Source: Acorus gramineus (Eukaryota; Streptophyta; Magnoliopsida; Acorales; Acoraceae). From it: a stretch of DNA of 64,000 nucleotides. A program made the position numbers and the translations under genes. How positions within the stretch are numbered: position 1 is the first letter of the stretch; each line of letters begins with the position of its first letter. Below are positions 1-12,320 of this stretch, piece after piece. The notes under the pieces were generated by a model. It did not search any database, had not been told where the DNA came from, and saw nothing but the letters and a program-made list of their open reading frames with translations. The DNA is taken from NCBI GenBank assembly GCA_030737835.1, contig JAUJYN010000012.1, positions 8,617,003 to 8,681,002 of the forward strand. Reading direction: 5' to 3'.

Positions 1-80
1 CCCGTAAGATTAGCTAGATTTATCTAAAATTTAGACTACCCATATTAGAAGCTACAAAATGAACGGTCATGATCTTTTTT

Positions 81-248
81 TTAGCTATTAGTTTACGGGT
101 TCGGGTTGGGTCGGGTTATGAGTGAGGTCAACCCGAACTCAACTCGATTTGTGAGTCAACCCGAACCCGATTTGGTCAACCCAACCCATGTAAAAATCGG
201 GTTCAACTCGTCGGGTTTGGATTCAACCCAATCCAAGTTGCAGCCCTA
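81..248. repeat. Dispersed CGGGTT-rich repeat, hAT-like end, copy 1
   Basis: The segment is rich in GGGTTGGGTCGGG and its complement, and ends in TTGCAGCCCTA, the complement of a TAGGGCTGCAA terminus typical of hAT-type MITEs. A second copy with the same order of motifs lies at 13664-13808. The left boundary is unclear; both copies start resembling each other at about TTACGGG. No target duplication could be fixed. Confidence 0.6.
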
Positions 249-1768
249 ATTAAAATAACTTCAAGTTGTTCACCACTTCAAGTTGTTCGATATAGTTCAG
301 GGTGAACCTAAACACTAAAACTCAATTAGTCAAATTGATTTGAGTTAGATTAGATTCAACATGCCCAAATTGTACGGTTGCAACCCTACCCTATGAATGT
401 GCTATGGTTCCTCTCACGTATGCAAATCATTATTGCACTCCTATAATTGTACCCTTATAAGTTCTAGCAGTGCTCAGAAACTTCTCTCCAACTCTTGCCA
501 GAACCCACCTTCAATTTCTTCAATGGACCACCATGGGTCTGAAAATTGTGTACCATATATGGACCAGCATCTTTGGTTTGGTCTCAAGGGCTCCTTGCTT
601 ATACTATATACCTTACAGAGTACAGGGACCAAATTGATCTTTATCATCATCCACAGGGGGTCCGGTGAAAATTCCTAAAATTCGTATCCACCGTTGGATA
701 TATGTAATGATTATCATGCCCTAATAACATAAGTTATTTCAGAATAGATAATGATTTTAGCAAAGATTAAATATAAATCATTTTCTAGTTTGATTGTGTT
801 TTTTTAATAATTCTCATTGAGAAAGTTTTTGTTATTTGGTTGAGAATAGATAAATTATAGATGAAATGTAAAAAAATGATTTAACATGTAAAACCCCAGA
901 TTTATAAGAGGTGGTGACAAGTGGAATAGATTTGATAAAATAATGCAAATACAGATGGGACATGGTATACCAATATCCGTTTTTTTCAATGTTCTAAAGT
1001 CCCTTCTAGACATATCGATCCCTCGCTTAGGCCTAGGTGAACCCTGTCTGCAACGCCTAACCACCTTTTTTTTTTATTAATTTTTAGTTGACTAATAAGT
1101 TATGAAATTACTTTATATATTATGTATATATTAATTAATTTTTTATGCTATCCATATTATGTTTATATTTTTAATTTTGTTTTGATGTTATTTTGTAATA
1201 TAAAATTCTTATCATGTATAATGTGTATATATATGTATTGATTAATCTCTAATTGATCCCCGTCTAACTGATTGATCTATAGTCCCTTCTTAACCACATG
1301 ATTGGTGACTATCGCTTTTTAATTACAACATTGATTTTTTTTTCGTCTACTCTATACCCATTCATTCATTATTAACAAACAAATTTTGGATTTATTCAAT
1401 TTTATTATACTCTATTATCTTTTTATTCCACTATCCAAACAAGGGATTAGTGAATGATTGGGGTCCAGGGTCCACCAGATAATGCGTGGGACAAAAAGGA
1501 AACCTAAAAACGGCATCAATGATTAGGACGCAAATATTGTTCTTCAAATAACCGTTGGATCCATGGACTTTATGTGGGTCGTAAATGAAGGTCCACAAAA
1601 TTAAAATCGTTGGTACGGTGTACCCACAGAGAAGGGTCCACCGAACAGTTACTGGTGCTCCCTCCAAGGAGGGCTGTCTGGTATTAATCGGACGGACGAA
1701 ACCAAACCCTTGAAACCTATCTATACCCAGGAAAACAAAAATGAATGGTCGGTTGGTATTGCTTTGTT

Positions 1769-2390
1769 GCCCATGTTTAGATTGGGATTAGAAGGTGAAA
1801 TAAATTGATATAATATGGAATAAAGGGTTTAAGACTGTTTGATTGGTTGGAATAAATGATAATTTGTATATCAGAATAAAATGATATATAGATATCAGCC
1901 AACCCATGTGATTAAGATATTTCAAGTTATTCAACCTATATTGATTTATGTGGACTTACTGATAAATCAACTATCACTACCTCTTATAAATCAATTGTGA
2001 AATCAGCTATCATCATTTTTGCACATTTTATAAATTCTTATTCACATTTTATCTAAATAACAAAATCGCAAAATACAATCAAACACAAAATCATTTTATC
2101 CTTTCTTATTTATATTAGAATAATCATAAACATCAAAATAACTTAATTCTTTATCCAAATGGGAGTACAGGGATGGGGTCAAGGTTGTTAACTTGAAATA
2201 AATTTATTCGATGTTCACTCTTTGGGGAGATTTATCTGGCATTTTATTTTAACCTTATGCCCATGTTTGGATTGGGAATAGAAGATGGAATAAATAATGT
2301 GGAACAAGAGGTTTAAAGCTGTTTGCACAGTTGGAATAAATGAGAATATGTATGTTAAAATAAAATAGTATAAAGTGATATAAATTCTAG
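1769..2390. mobile_element. Two adjacent MITE-like segments with matching ends
   Basis: GCCCATGTTTAGATTGGGAT (1770) and GCCCATGTTTGGATTGGGAA (2261) head two similar AT-rich stretches. Both continue with a purine-rich GAATAGAAG-type segment and a GTTGGAATAAATGA block. The first appears to close near 2165 with TATCCAAATGGGAG, roughly an inverted match to its start. This looks like two related non-autonomous elements, the second truncated. The superfamily cannot be assigned without clear target duplications. Confidence 0.45.
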
Positions 2391-4288
2391 TCAATCCCTA
2401 GATAAATATTAATATGTATTTTATATCTTATTCTTAAATATATTCCTCAACTAACATGGATTAACGCTCCCTCGAGGCATAAAATAGCATAGAATCGGGC
2501 CATAAAAACATTTGTCCAACGTTCATCTTCAAAATTTTTGTTGGATAATTTGCATGTGGTGTTTAATTAAATTTATTAGATTAGATTTGGAAAAGCTAGT
2601 GAAAACATGTGTGTGTGTGTGTGTTGGTAGTTGACTTGGAATCCATTTATTAATTTGACCCCCCACAAATATATTTGGGCTATCTTCATATGGCAATATC
2701 AACTTATTCTATTTTGTAAGATCTCCATGCCTTGAATAACTCTCCGTGGTACCACTAAAAGGGTGTCATACAAGTGAATGCCTTTATTAATTTGTACCAC
2801 ATGAGTATTTGCATGAAATTAAGTTGGTTATATGATCTGCACATGGAATGATATATAAGTTTCGTGTTATTAATTTAGATTTTAGATGGATTCGTGATAT
2901 CATTAACTTCATCAGAAATCCAGGTTTCATTAAATCGACTTTAATTTCAAGTTGATTTGCGCCTGAAAATACATAAAATATGTTACGGAATTATATGAAA
3001 ATGAGGTGAAAATATAAAAATTCAGCAAAATAAAATATTGAAATAACAGAGAAAATGAGAAGAAGTGAGAGATGAATAGATGGACGATGTCCGAACTGAA
3101 CCGTCTTCAGGATCCAACAAATCCACATAGAGTGCGTGCTCAGGTGGAATAAAAAACTAGCTAAGAACTCTATCACCACAAAAGCACTTGAACTACTGGA
3201 ATAATAAGACGTCAGGGCTATTTATCACAAAACTCTTACAAAAGACTCTCTCTATAAGTGGATACATAACTTGTGACTTCGATAGATAGAATGTCATACA
3301 TGAGTTTTTTTATATAAGCCTTTAGGTTGTCTAAGAGTCAACTCTAAATTCAAGATACCCATTCAATTTAAATTTATGGACTTAATAAGTGAATTATGCA
3401 TGGTTCATGTTCCATACTCAATGGGGTTAACAAATTCAAGTTACATAATGGATTCTTTTATTGTTAATTCATGTATCAAACATAGGTGCAATATTGGAAT
3501 GAGAACCTTGCATATTCAATGCTTTCAATTAGGTTCATTCCACCCTAGGTTCATTATAGAAATCCTACATACATGAATTATATATATTGAATGCTTTAAA
3601 TATGAATTCATTCTCACCAAGGTTCATCTAGAAATCATACACACATGAGCATTTTATATTTAATTCCATAATTAAAGTCCAATGTGCATATGCCATTTGT
3701 CAAAATACATGAATCATGCCAAATTCCATATCCACATGACAAGTACTATATATATATATATACACAAAACCCTTTTTCATATTATATCCAAACTCTATAT
3801 TTAATTAATCGATGATTATTTAAAATCAAACGAGAGACTAAAGTTTGAATAATATATTAATATATATTTTTATACCAAATATATAATTTTAAAATTTTAT
3901 TTTTAAAAAACTCTTTCAAACACCAACAAAAAATTCTTCCACTAATTTATAAATAAACTTAAAATCTAACACTTCACTCGAACGCAATCATAGAAAAGAA
4001 TAACACTAACATATTTGATAATAATTAAAAATATTAAAACAGTCACATAGGTAATTAAACACAAAATATTCAAAGTTTCAAACGTGCAAATAAAAAAGAC
4101 ATAACAAGCATATTTAAGAGATACAAATAAAAATAACATTTTTAATCTCACTCCTCAGTTAATAATCCTCCAAAGAAACGGGTGATAAAGACAAAAACAC
4201 ACCAGAACCGTCCATCTGGATCTCAACAGTCCAGCTAAATCAAAACCATGGACCCCACAAATAATCCCACCACAGTGTACCCCACTCA

Positions 4289-4311
4289 CATGCATGCCAA
4301 CCCCTCACGTG
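4289..4311. promoter_or_regulatory. RY motif and G-box upstream of YUCCA
   Basis: CATGCATG (4289-4296) is a perfect palindromic RY element, the site type bound by B3 factors such as LEC2, FUS3 and ABI3. CACGTG (4306-4311) is a perfect G-box, bound by bZIP and bHLH factors. They sit about 130-160 bp upstream of the distal TATA-like segment and about 1.2 kb upstream of the YUCCA start codon. The motifs are seen directly; their use is inferred. Confidence 0.4.
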
Positions 4312-4399
4312 ACAGCTGGCGTGACATGGCACTTGACGTGCCTTACGTGGACCCCATCATCCCCACCCCTTCTTTTTTCACATTCCCATAATGTCCCGA

Positions 4400-4485
4400 T
4401 ATTTCCACCCCACAAACCCCACCCCCAAAAAAACCCCATAAAAATATAAGGTTATTTATAACTTTCTCTCTCTCTAATCAAAAGT
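4400..4485 (+). promoter_or_regulatory. Distal duplicate of the YUCCA core promoter
   Basis: The order CCACCCCACAAA, CCCCATAAAAATATAAG, TTATTTATA, a CT-rich run and GTCAAAAC repeats, slightly changed, at 5310-5392 just upstream of the YUCCA gene. The two copies are now separated by about 820 bp that includes a MITE. Whether transcription ever starts here is unknown. Confidence 0.5.
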
Positions 4486-4708
4486 CAAAACCTACTAAAC
4501 ACTTCTTAAACATTATGATTTTATTATATAAAATTCTATTAATTACATTTTTTACTAATAAGGAATAAAACAGTTTAAAATCAACCTGTAGACAGTTCTT
4601 ACAAACCGTTAGTTCAATCGATCGATTGGTTAGGTATAATAATTTTTTTATGTAAACAGATTCCAAGAGTCAATCGAATTAGAAATCAAAACTCGGCGAA
4701 GTTTTAAC

Positions 4709-5248
4709 TAGGCCTGTCAGCGGGTCGGGTCTAAACCCGGACCCGACTCGACTCGGATTCGATTACACGTGTAATATATCCGACCCGATTTGAACCCGAC
4801 CCGACGGACCTGAACAAACAAACGGGTCGGGTCCGGGTCCACCCCGCCCCGACCCGTTGGACCCGAGACCCGATTGTTTTATTAAAATATTCTCATATAT
4901 TATAAGACCATTAGTATTAATTGATACATAATTTTATTTCTTACTTACCTTATTTTTGCATCTACAAGTTCATAAATCATAATCATAACAAGCCTATAAA
5001 TCGGTTTGTTTTGGACAATTAACTTATTAGCTTTTGAATTTGTATGATTAATTAGTTTGTTGCATGATTTATGTTTATTATTTAGGTTAATATGTTAGTG
5101 TTTATTGTTTTGAATGTTGTTTAGGTTAATATTGTTTTGAATGTTATTTATGTTAGTTATGTTTATTATTTAAGTTAATATATTTTTTTTACCCAACCAT
5201 CTGGGTCGGGTCAGACCCGGACCCGAATCAGACCCGTTGACAGACCTA
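4709..5248. mobile_element. hAT-type MITE in the YUCCA upstream region
   Basis: The left end TAGGCCTGTCAGCGGGTCGG and the complement of the right end, TAGGTCTGTCAACGGGTC, form terminal inverted repeats of the TAGG-CTGTCA kind known for hAT MITEs. The ends are followed by CCGGACCCG-rich segments on both sides. The flanks GTTTTAAC (4701-4708) and GTCTTAAC (5249-5256) match at 7 of 8 bases, fitting the 8-bp hAT target duplication. The AT-rich 540-bp body has no coding content. It ends about 245 bp upstream of the YUCCA start codon. Confidence 0.8.
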
Positions 5249-5309
5249 GTCTTAACCAGTTCATTTAAAACACTGCTTCCAACCCCTCCCCCAAAAGCCC
5301 ATTTTCGTC

Positions 5310-5392
5310 ATTTCCCCACCCCACAAAAAATCCCCATAAAAATGTATTTATAGCTTCTCCTCTCTCTCTCTCTATAGTCAAAACTTCTGCAA
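5310..5392 (+). promoter_or_regulatory. YUCCA core promoter
   Basis: CCCCATAAAAATGTATTTATAGC supplies a TATA-like TATTTATAG at about 5345-5353. It is followed by a CT-rich initiator and leader (CTCTCTCTCT) typical of plant 5' untranslated regions. The predicted start codon is about 140 bp downstream. A degenerate copy of the same block lies at 4400-4485. Confidence 0.55.
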
Positions 5393-5492
5393 TTCCCCCC
5401 TCTCTCTCTCTCTCTCTGCATCGAAAGCTGAGAAACCCAAACCAGCTTTAACTCACCCAAACCTCCTCTCACTCATTCACACTCTCTTCTTC

Positions 5493-8305
5493 ATGGGTTC
5501 ATGTGGAGGAGAACAAGAAACAGAGCTCAAATGCACCTGGGTCCACGGACCCATCATAGTCGGCGCCGGTCCATCTGGTCTCGCCGTCGCCGCCTCCCTT
5601 AGCGAGTCCGGCGTCCCTTCACTGGTCCTCGAGAGGTCCGATTGCGTGGCCTCTCTGTGGCAACACAGGACCTACGACCGTCTCAAGCTCCACCTCCCCA
5701 GACAGTTCTGCGAACTCCCCATGATGGGCTTTCCGGAGAGCTTCCCGAAGTACCCATCGAAGCTCCAGTTCATCCAGTACATGGAGTCGTACGCCTCGAG
5801 ATTCGGGATCCGTCCCCTGTTCCGGTGCGCGGTTTCCGAGGCACGGTACGACGAAGGTTTGGGTGGGTGGAGGGTGGCCGTGGAAGGTGAAGGGGAGGTG
5901 GCGTACGTGTCGAGGTGGCTTGTGGTTGCGACCGGCGAGAATTCCGAGGCGGCGGTGCCGGAGTTGCAGGGATTGGAGAGGTTTTGCGGAGGCTCTGTTT
6001 TGCACACGAGTGATTACAAGACGGGCGCGAATTTCGATGCGAAGAAGGTGATGGTGGTGGGGTGTGGAAATTCGGGCATGGAGGTTAGCCTTGATTTGTG
6101 CAGGCACAATGCGAGGCCTTATATGGTGGTCCGCAACTCTGTGAGTTATTCAGTCCTCTCATTATCTTTGGGTTTTTTGATGTTGGGATAAGTTGTTTGG
6201 ATTTGGGTTTTGTTCTGTTATATCAGATTTTATGGTGGGGAATTTTTTAAATATTTTTTTTTATTGATGTGTGGGTTTTTGGATTATTTGATTGATGGGT
6301 ACAGGGTTTGGTTTTGTTCTTGGTATTCAAAGATCACTTTTTTTTATGATTATTAGTACTTTGGGTTTATTCAAAATCTGATATTTCGGCGGATTTTGTT
6401 GTTTTTGAGTGAATTATTGGTGGGTTTTTTTTTTTTTTATTCAAAATGTGTTTGTGTGTGTGTGTTTTTTTTACATTAATCGAAGTGGGTAAATTTGTGT
6501 TGTCTGTGATTGATTATTTGATAGGCATATTGGGTTTGAATAATTTGTTCTGATTTGATGCTATTGATATGAATGTGTATTAGGTACATGTTCTACCAAG
6601 GGAGATATTTGGAATGTCCACATTTGGAGTTGCAATGGCTCTGTTGAAATGGCTCCCATTGAAAGCAGTGGACAAGTTCCTACTAGCCATGGCTCAACTC
6701 ATACTAGGCGACACGAACCGCCACGGCCTTCGTCGGCCCAAGACCGGACCGCTTGAGCTCAAGAACTCGACCGGGAAGACCCCGGTCCTCGACGTTGGCA
6801 CGTTAGCCCAAATCAAATCAGGCAAGATCAAGGTATATAAAGAATGTCATCCAATGTTGCAATTCATACAATTGGGTAGTTCTGTTTTGGTTTGGATAAG
6901 CACATATGGTTGGGGGCACCTTTTGTGTGGTTTTGTTCTTTAATGGTTTTTGGATTATGTTTGTTGTTGAAGGTGGTGGAGGGAGTGAAGGAGATAACAA
7001 AGAGAGGGGCCAAATTTGTGGATGGAAAAGAAGAGGACTTTGATGCAATTATTTTGGCTACTGGTTACAAGAGCAATGTCCCTTCATGGCTCAAGGTATA
7101 AATTTTTTTATCCTTTCTTAATGTAGTGATGTTTTTTATGTGCTTTGCAGATTTTCTTTTTTAAACTGAGAGTTCTCAATGAGTACCCATCAATTTTTTA
7201 GTTCTCTTTTTATACCCTTTTTTTTTTCTTGTTTGGATTCTGAACAGTTTGGATATGTGATGTTCAAAGCATAAATTTAGTATGGTAAAAGTTACACTAC
7301 ACTTATAACAAATCTACCTGACAACATCTTATGCTTATGAGTGACCTGAAAAAGCTTTAATTGGGTAAGCCTTACTTCCCATGTGATCTTCTCCAACTTC
7401 CCTTTAAAGAGAGTTGGGAGGTTATGTTGCATTTCATGAACAAAAAAAATTGGATTCTTTATCCCTAAATAAGATAAGTGTTGTTGATGTTCACCAGTCC
7501 TCCCCATCCTTTTCTCTTTGCCTTGTCAACATCTTTCAATATTTTAAAAAGAGTTTCATTTTTTACTTATAAAGCTGCTTTTTATTTATAACCTTTTTTT
7601 TAAGCAAATATTTTTTTTTTGTTATTTTTATTTTGTGCTTTCTTAAAAAGCTAATTAGCTAAAGAGCACTTGGGGGGTTTGGAAACACTTGATCATCCTA
7701 AAAGCATTTCCATACGCTACATCAAGGCAGCGTTTAGAGGTTTTGTTTTCACAAGAATCACATCTATTCCAAACTCATTTTCTAATGCTGTCCTCACTCC
7801 CATTTATTGAGGAAAGCAAAAAAACCTCTGTAAAGGCTGGTTCGAACACTTAAGAAAATTGCATTTGTAATTTTCTATCTTTCTGTTTATTTCTGGACAA
7901 TCTAGTTTATTAAAAACTTTATCCTATGAGAAGGAAAAATTCTTTTTATGGACCCAAGGTTACCAAACTCACTCAAATTTTTCTTCAACATGTACAGTGT
8001 TGCTTCTTTTAGGTATGTCATATTAAAAAAAAAAAAAAAAAATTCAGTGTTTGTTGTTGTTGTAGGGGAGTGAACTTTTCACAAAAGAAGGGATGCCAAA
8101 AACACAATTCCCCAACGGTTGGAAAGGTGAGAAGGGACTTTACAGTGTTGGATTCACAAGGAGAGGCCTTTTGGGAACCTGTTCTGATGCACTCAACATT
8201 GCAAAGGACATCTCACAGCAGTACTTGAAGATGACAACACCTACCACCATGGATCCCAAGTGCCAAAACCAGCTTTCTCATCTAGTCCTCCACTTGAGAC
8301 CTTGA
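5493..8305 (+). CDS. YUCCA flavin-containing monooxygenase (YUC1/YUC4 type)
   Basis: Four exons, 5493-6140, 6584-6832, 6973-7095 and 8066-8305, join in frame to 419 aa, the usual length for YUCCA enzymes. All introns are GT-AG and all junctions are in phase 0. The family converts indole-3-pyruvate to the auxin indole-3-acetic acid, using NADPH, FAD and O2. Visible motifs are the FAD-binding GAGPSG (residues 24-29), the WLVVATGEN segment, the NADPH-binding [12 protein letters not shown] and the [12 protein letters not shown] segment. The C-terminal stretch with [18 protein letters not shown] and the [13 protein letters not shown] segment resemble Arabidopsis YUC1 and YUC4 more than YUC2/6; this subclade call rests on remembered family sequences. 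Exon 1 is GC-rich relative to the flanks. No frame disruption is seen, so the gene should be functional. Intron 3 is about 970 bp. Confidence 0.95.
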
Positions 8306-9960
8306 TTTTTCATAAATTTATAAATTTTTTTTTTTTTACTTTATGAGGGGGTGGAAGTGGTTTGTTACATGGTGAATGTTGCCTTGTAAATGATCCAATT
8401 TTGGGTAGGGTCACACCCTCACCTTTTTCTGTATAATATTTTATCTCTATTTCATGATCAAGTACATAACAAATTAAAAGAGGGGTTTTGGTTTGATCTT
8501 GCTTTTTTGTTGGTCTTCTTGTTTATTATAAGTAGTCAATGATTGGCAGTTTTTATTCACCATCTGTTGGAGACTTTTAAATTTTTTTGTTTGGTGTACA
8601 GCTACTCTATCTCGCAAAAAGCAAATTGAATATATATATAAAAATTAATACAGTTATCTGGATAGTTAGTTTAACAAAACAAAATGTTAGAAATAAATAC
8701 ATTATCACAATGCCCCAACATGATACAAGACTCATAAAATCATTATTACATGTGAGAATACACTACATCGATATGCATTTTCTTTCATAATAGCAAACCA
8801 TATTTTGATCACGAGGGACTCATACTGTAGTTCTTTCTCTTTGTTTTTTTTTATAAAAAAAATGGCAAACTCTTATAATTGTTACTTTAATTTAGCAAAG
8901 TCTGATTATAAGTCTGAGTAGGAGTGAGAGGATTAAAGAGCAAACCACCATCTTCTGTAATTCTTCCTTGATGTACACTCAAAATTTCTTAACTTTATAT
9001 TGACAAGGAGATTAATGATCATTTTATAAATAAAGATGCATTGAATCCTACTTTTAAACTAGCTAGTCTCATCTTTTCATTTTTTATGTTCAGATGATAT
9101 CTTCTAATCAAATAGGCCAACAAAACGAGACCACCAACAAATAACAAACCCTTGCATTTACAAGGTGCCTAATTACCTAAGCACACTAGCTCCATTGCAA
9201 GTAGAAACTGGTGAACTACATCTATGTATTCAACTTAATCAAACCACCATTGGTTAACACTCATTTATGGGAAAACCTCCACATATATTCTCAACCACTC
9301 ATCCCCAAGTGGTTGCCTTATTTTCATGTAATGCTTCTTGCATGTTTGAAAGGATAACAAATTAAAGCAACAAAACATCAATATAAATACATAATTTAAA
9401 AAAACACCAAGTTGCCAATTTTTTTATATTCATGACTCATGAGTCATGACCCAATTGATGTCATCCTAGCCTTCCTTGTAGTGTTAGATGATGCAAGGAG
9501 GGGGTGTGTGTGCCTTTTAATAATGCAACAATTTACATATGCATTGTATATATCATATTATATAACCACCCACATTATATTCTAATTGAACCACATCTCC
9601 GCGTCCATGTATTATAGTCCAATATAACAATGATTAACAGATGTTCCGATCCCTCTCCTAGGTTTGGATTCTCCTGAAATAAAATAATAATAATATCAAC
9701 TGGTTTGTTTGTTTGTTATTGAAACCAAACTTCACAAACATATAAAAATATAAAATATAATAATACAGAGAATCCATACACACCTCTCGATCTCTCTGTA
9801 GCTCTCTTTCTGTCTGGGTTGTATAATAGAGACAATGATGAGAGAGGGAGGTGTCTCTGAAAACTCATCAGAGATGATTGTACGCGTATCAGAGCAGATT
9901 GACAGGTTTCAATAGTTTCATGCATGCAACAGCAGTGATTCAAATATATTTATATTTTTA

Positions 9961-9984
9961 ACACACACACACACACACACACAC
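9961..9984. repeat. (AC)n microsatellite
   Basis: A pure run of about 12 AC units. Confidence 0.9.
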
Positions 9985-10382
9985 ATGAATATATATATTA
10001 CACAAAAATAAAATATGAATAAATGTTTTTTCAAGTGGAAAACAAGAGCCCATCATATAAAAGAAACAACTCTCACTGACAAAAGTTGTGTGTATACGTC
10101 AGGATTCATTGATATCATTTAATTTTTAAAGAAAGAGAAACAAAAACAAGAGAAGAGTTAAAAAATGAGATTCACCTCAGAATTCTCTCGCAAACACACG
10201 CTTTCTGGGCTGTGGGTGTGACGTCATCCACTGCATGGGATGTTTTGGACGGTTCAGATGGAGAGAGAGTGTGCGTGTAACTTAATGTATACTGCCAGAG
10301 GATTTCAATTTTTGTTTTTACCCCTCTGGGTAGTGGAATAGGAATCTTCCTTTTGGATCCAAAAGGAATAGAGACGAATAAA

Positions 10383-10907
10383 ACCCTTTGCATAGGGGTG
10401 TGATATTAGATTATTCGCTCTTAATAATAACTTAGCTGGTTGAATAAATAAATTTTTGTTTGATTGTATTTTCTGTTATTCTTATTGAAAAATGTAAGAA
10501 TGACATGTTTTGAGGTGGTTATATGGACTTTAAGAAAAATTAGGGGGTTACTCATTAATGGTAGCACTAGGTTCTTTGGAATTCTGGTTCTTATGGATTT
10601 CTGGTAGTTTACATGGGGTTATATGGATTTTTTCCTTAAAAAATTGTTTGTTTACAAGGAATATGAATGTATAATTATATCAGAATAGATGAGAATAAGC
10701 TAGTATTGGTATTGCAGATCCCTTATGAAATTGTGTTATTCATGCACCCAATCTATTTTACTAGTACAAAATGGGTCCACATGTCAAATCATCTGTCATC
10801 ACCTCTATTAAATAGAGAATTCACATGTTAAATATATTTTTTACCTTTTACAAATCATTATTCATATCTTATTTACTTTTTATCTACAATTTATTCATTA
10901 TCAAACG
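10383..10907. mobile_element. MITE related to the copy at 47028-47552
   Basis: The left end reads CCCTTTGCATAGGGGTGTGA and is followed by ATTATTCGCTC. The complement of the 47.5-kb element end has the same order: CCCCCGTATGGGGTGTGA, then GTTATTCGCTC. The other end here is CAAACGGGGGCT, again a CCCCCGT-type terminus. The inside is AT-rich and non-coding. The target duplication is not clear, so the superfamily is left open. Confidence 0.55.
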
Positions 10908-11639
10908 GGGGCTTTAAGAATTAATGATGAATAACAATGTATATATATCATGTAAAAATGTACATGAATGAATAAATAGTGTATGAGATTAATGATGTAC
11001 AAAGATGCAAAACAATGCATAATTAAAGATTAATAGGAGTGTACAAATATGGAAGGCGATTTGTTTTAATAACATATACATAGTGCAATACATTGTATGT
11101 AAAGGTATATTTAGATCCATATATATATAACGGGATAAGTAAACAAGAGGAGAAAGAAGATAACCTAGTAAATATGTAATTACTAACTGAGGAGTATTTT
11201 CGTAAGCTAAAAGTCAAAATTCCCTTAAAAAGAAAAAAAATGCTTGGAATTAGTTTTTCCATAATTCAGTTACTGTTTTTTAAAATAAGTTGATGAGGTT
11301 TCATGAGGTGCTGAATTTTAAAATTATTTTTTCAAAAACATTTTTTTAAAAAAATTTATGACAATTTCAGTATCATATTTTAAAAATACATGTATGAGAT
11401 TTATGGTCATCATGCATGATTTTTTTTTCATTTTTGGAAAAATAGGCAACACATGTTACTTCATATATATAATTTGGGGGAGTACACACTTTTTATAATG
11501 TTTACATTCTTTTGTCAAATTAACTACCGGTTTAAATATGTATTTTAGTAATAATTTATATATTCTTTTAGAGAAGAGAGAAAGCGCGAATTCATAATAA
11601 TATCATGGGAAAAATAGATATAATTCTTTTGAGAGTTAG

Positions 11640-12320
11640 CTAAATTAGTTTTAATTATAGTAAAATTGAAAAATAGTTACAGGTCCCTATGTTATTAAAA
11701 TAATATCATTTTAGACTTTACCATCACCCCAACTAACCAATTGGTACATGTTTACCATAATTATACATTAAAAGTTATCAAAACGCCCCCACCCTTTATT
11801 TTCAAAAAATTGATATAATTCTCTAGAAAATTATGCAAATAAAAAAAGATCCTTATAAAATTAATAAATCTCCTCAAGTCCTATTTTATTAGATAATATT
11901 TATGTCCTAACTATAACTGAAGCTAACCATCTCTGGTTGACTCTAATCATACATGATATATTATTGTAATACTCTTTTAAAATTTACTTGATAAATTATA
12001 CTATAATACACTAATCAGATTTGTTGTTGACTTTAAAGGTATTTACTGATTTTTCAAGGATCTTTTTCAGATTTAATAAGTTTCCCAAGAGATGTCTGAT
12101 TTTTTTTACTACCATTGTTGAGTATAAAAATAGCAAGAGAATTTTCAAGAAAAGTCAAAGGCATTTTGTCATTAAAATGACTTTTTTTATATTTTGTAAG
12201 AATTTATTTGAATGTTATTTATTAAAATAATTTAATTCAGAGATTAAATTCATTAATCACATATATTTTTTAAAGATACGTGACGATTTTTTAATTTTAC
12301 ATCAATTAAAACTAATTTAG
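11640..12320. mobile_element. MITE-like element with ~35-bp inverted ends
   Basis: CTAAATTAGTTTTAATTATA at the left end is matched by CTAAATTAGTTTTAATTGAT on the complement of the right end. The similarity continues for about 35 bp with a few differences. The body is AT-rich without a gene. No convincing target duplication was found. Confidence 0.5.

Larger units (their letters stand above)
1..4280. other. Gene-free AT-rich spacer upstream of the YUCCA gene
   Basis: I see no convincing coding region. Short open frames here have no recognisable domain and no plausible splice partners. The stretch holds a hAT-like dispersed repeat (81-248), MITE remnants (1769-2390), a short (GT)n run near 2610 and otherwise AT-rich sequence. 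The 1440-1720 segment is less AT-rich but has no recognisable product. Confidence 0.6.

Noticed and set aside
5619..6107. Minus-strand 162-aa open frame and other frames over YUCCA exon 1
   Set aside because: They are shadows of the GC-rich exon; only the plus-strand frame gives the FAD and NADPH motifs and joins to the later exons.
7845..7860. GGTTCGAAC resembling a tRNA B box
   Set aside because: No A box, acceptor stem or cloverleaf can be drawn around it, and it lies inside YUCCA intron 3.
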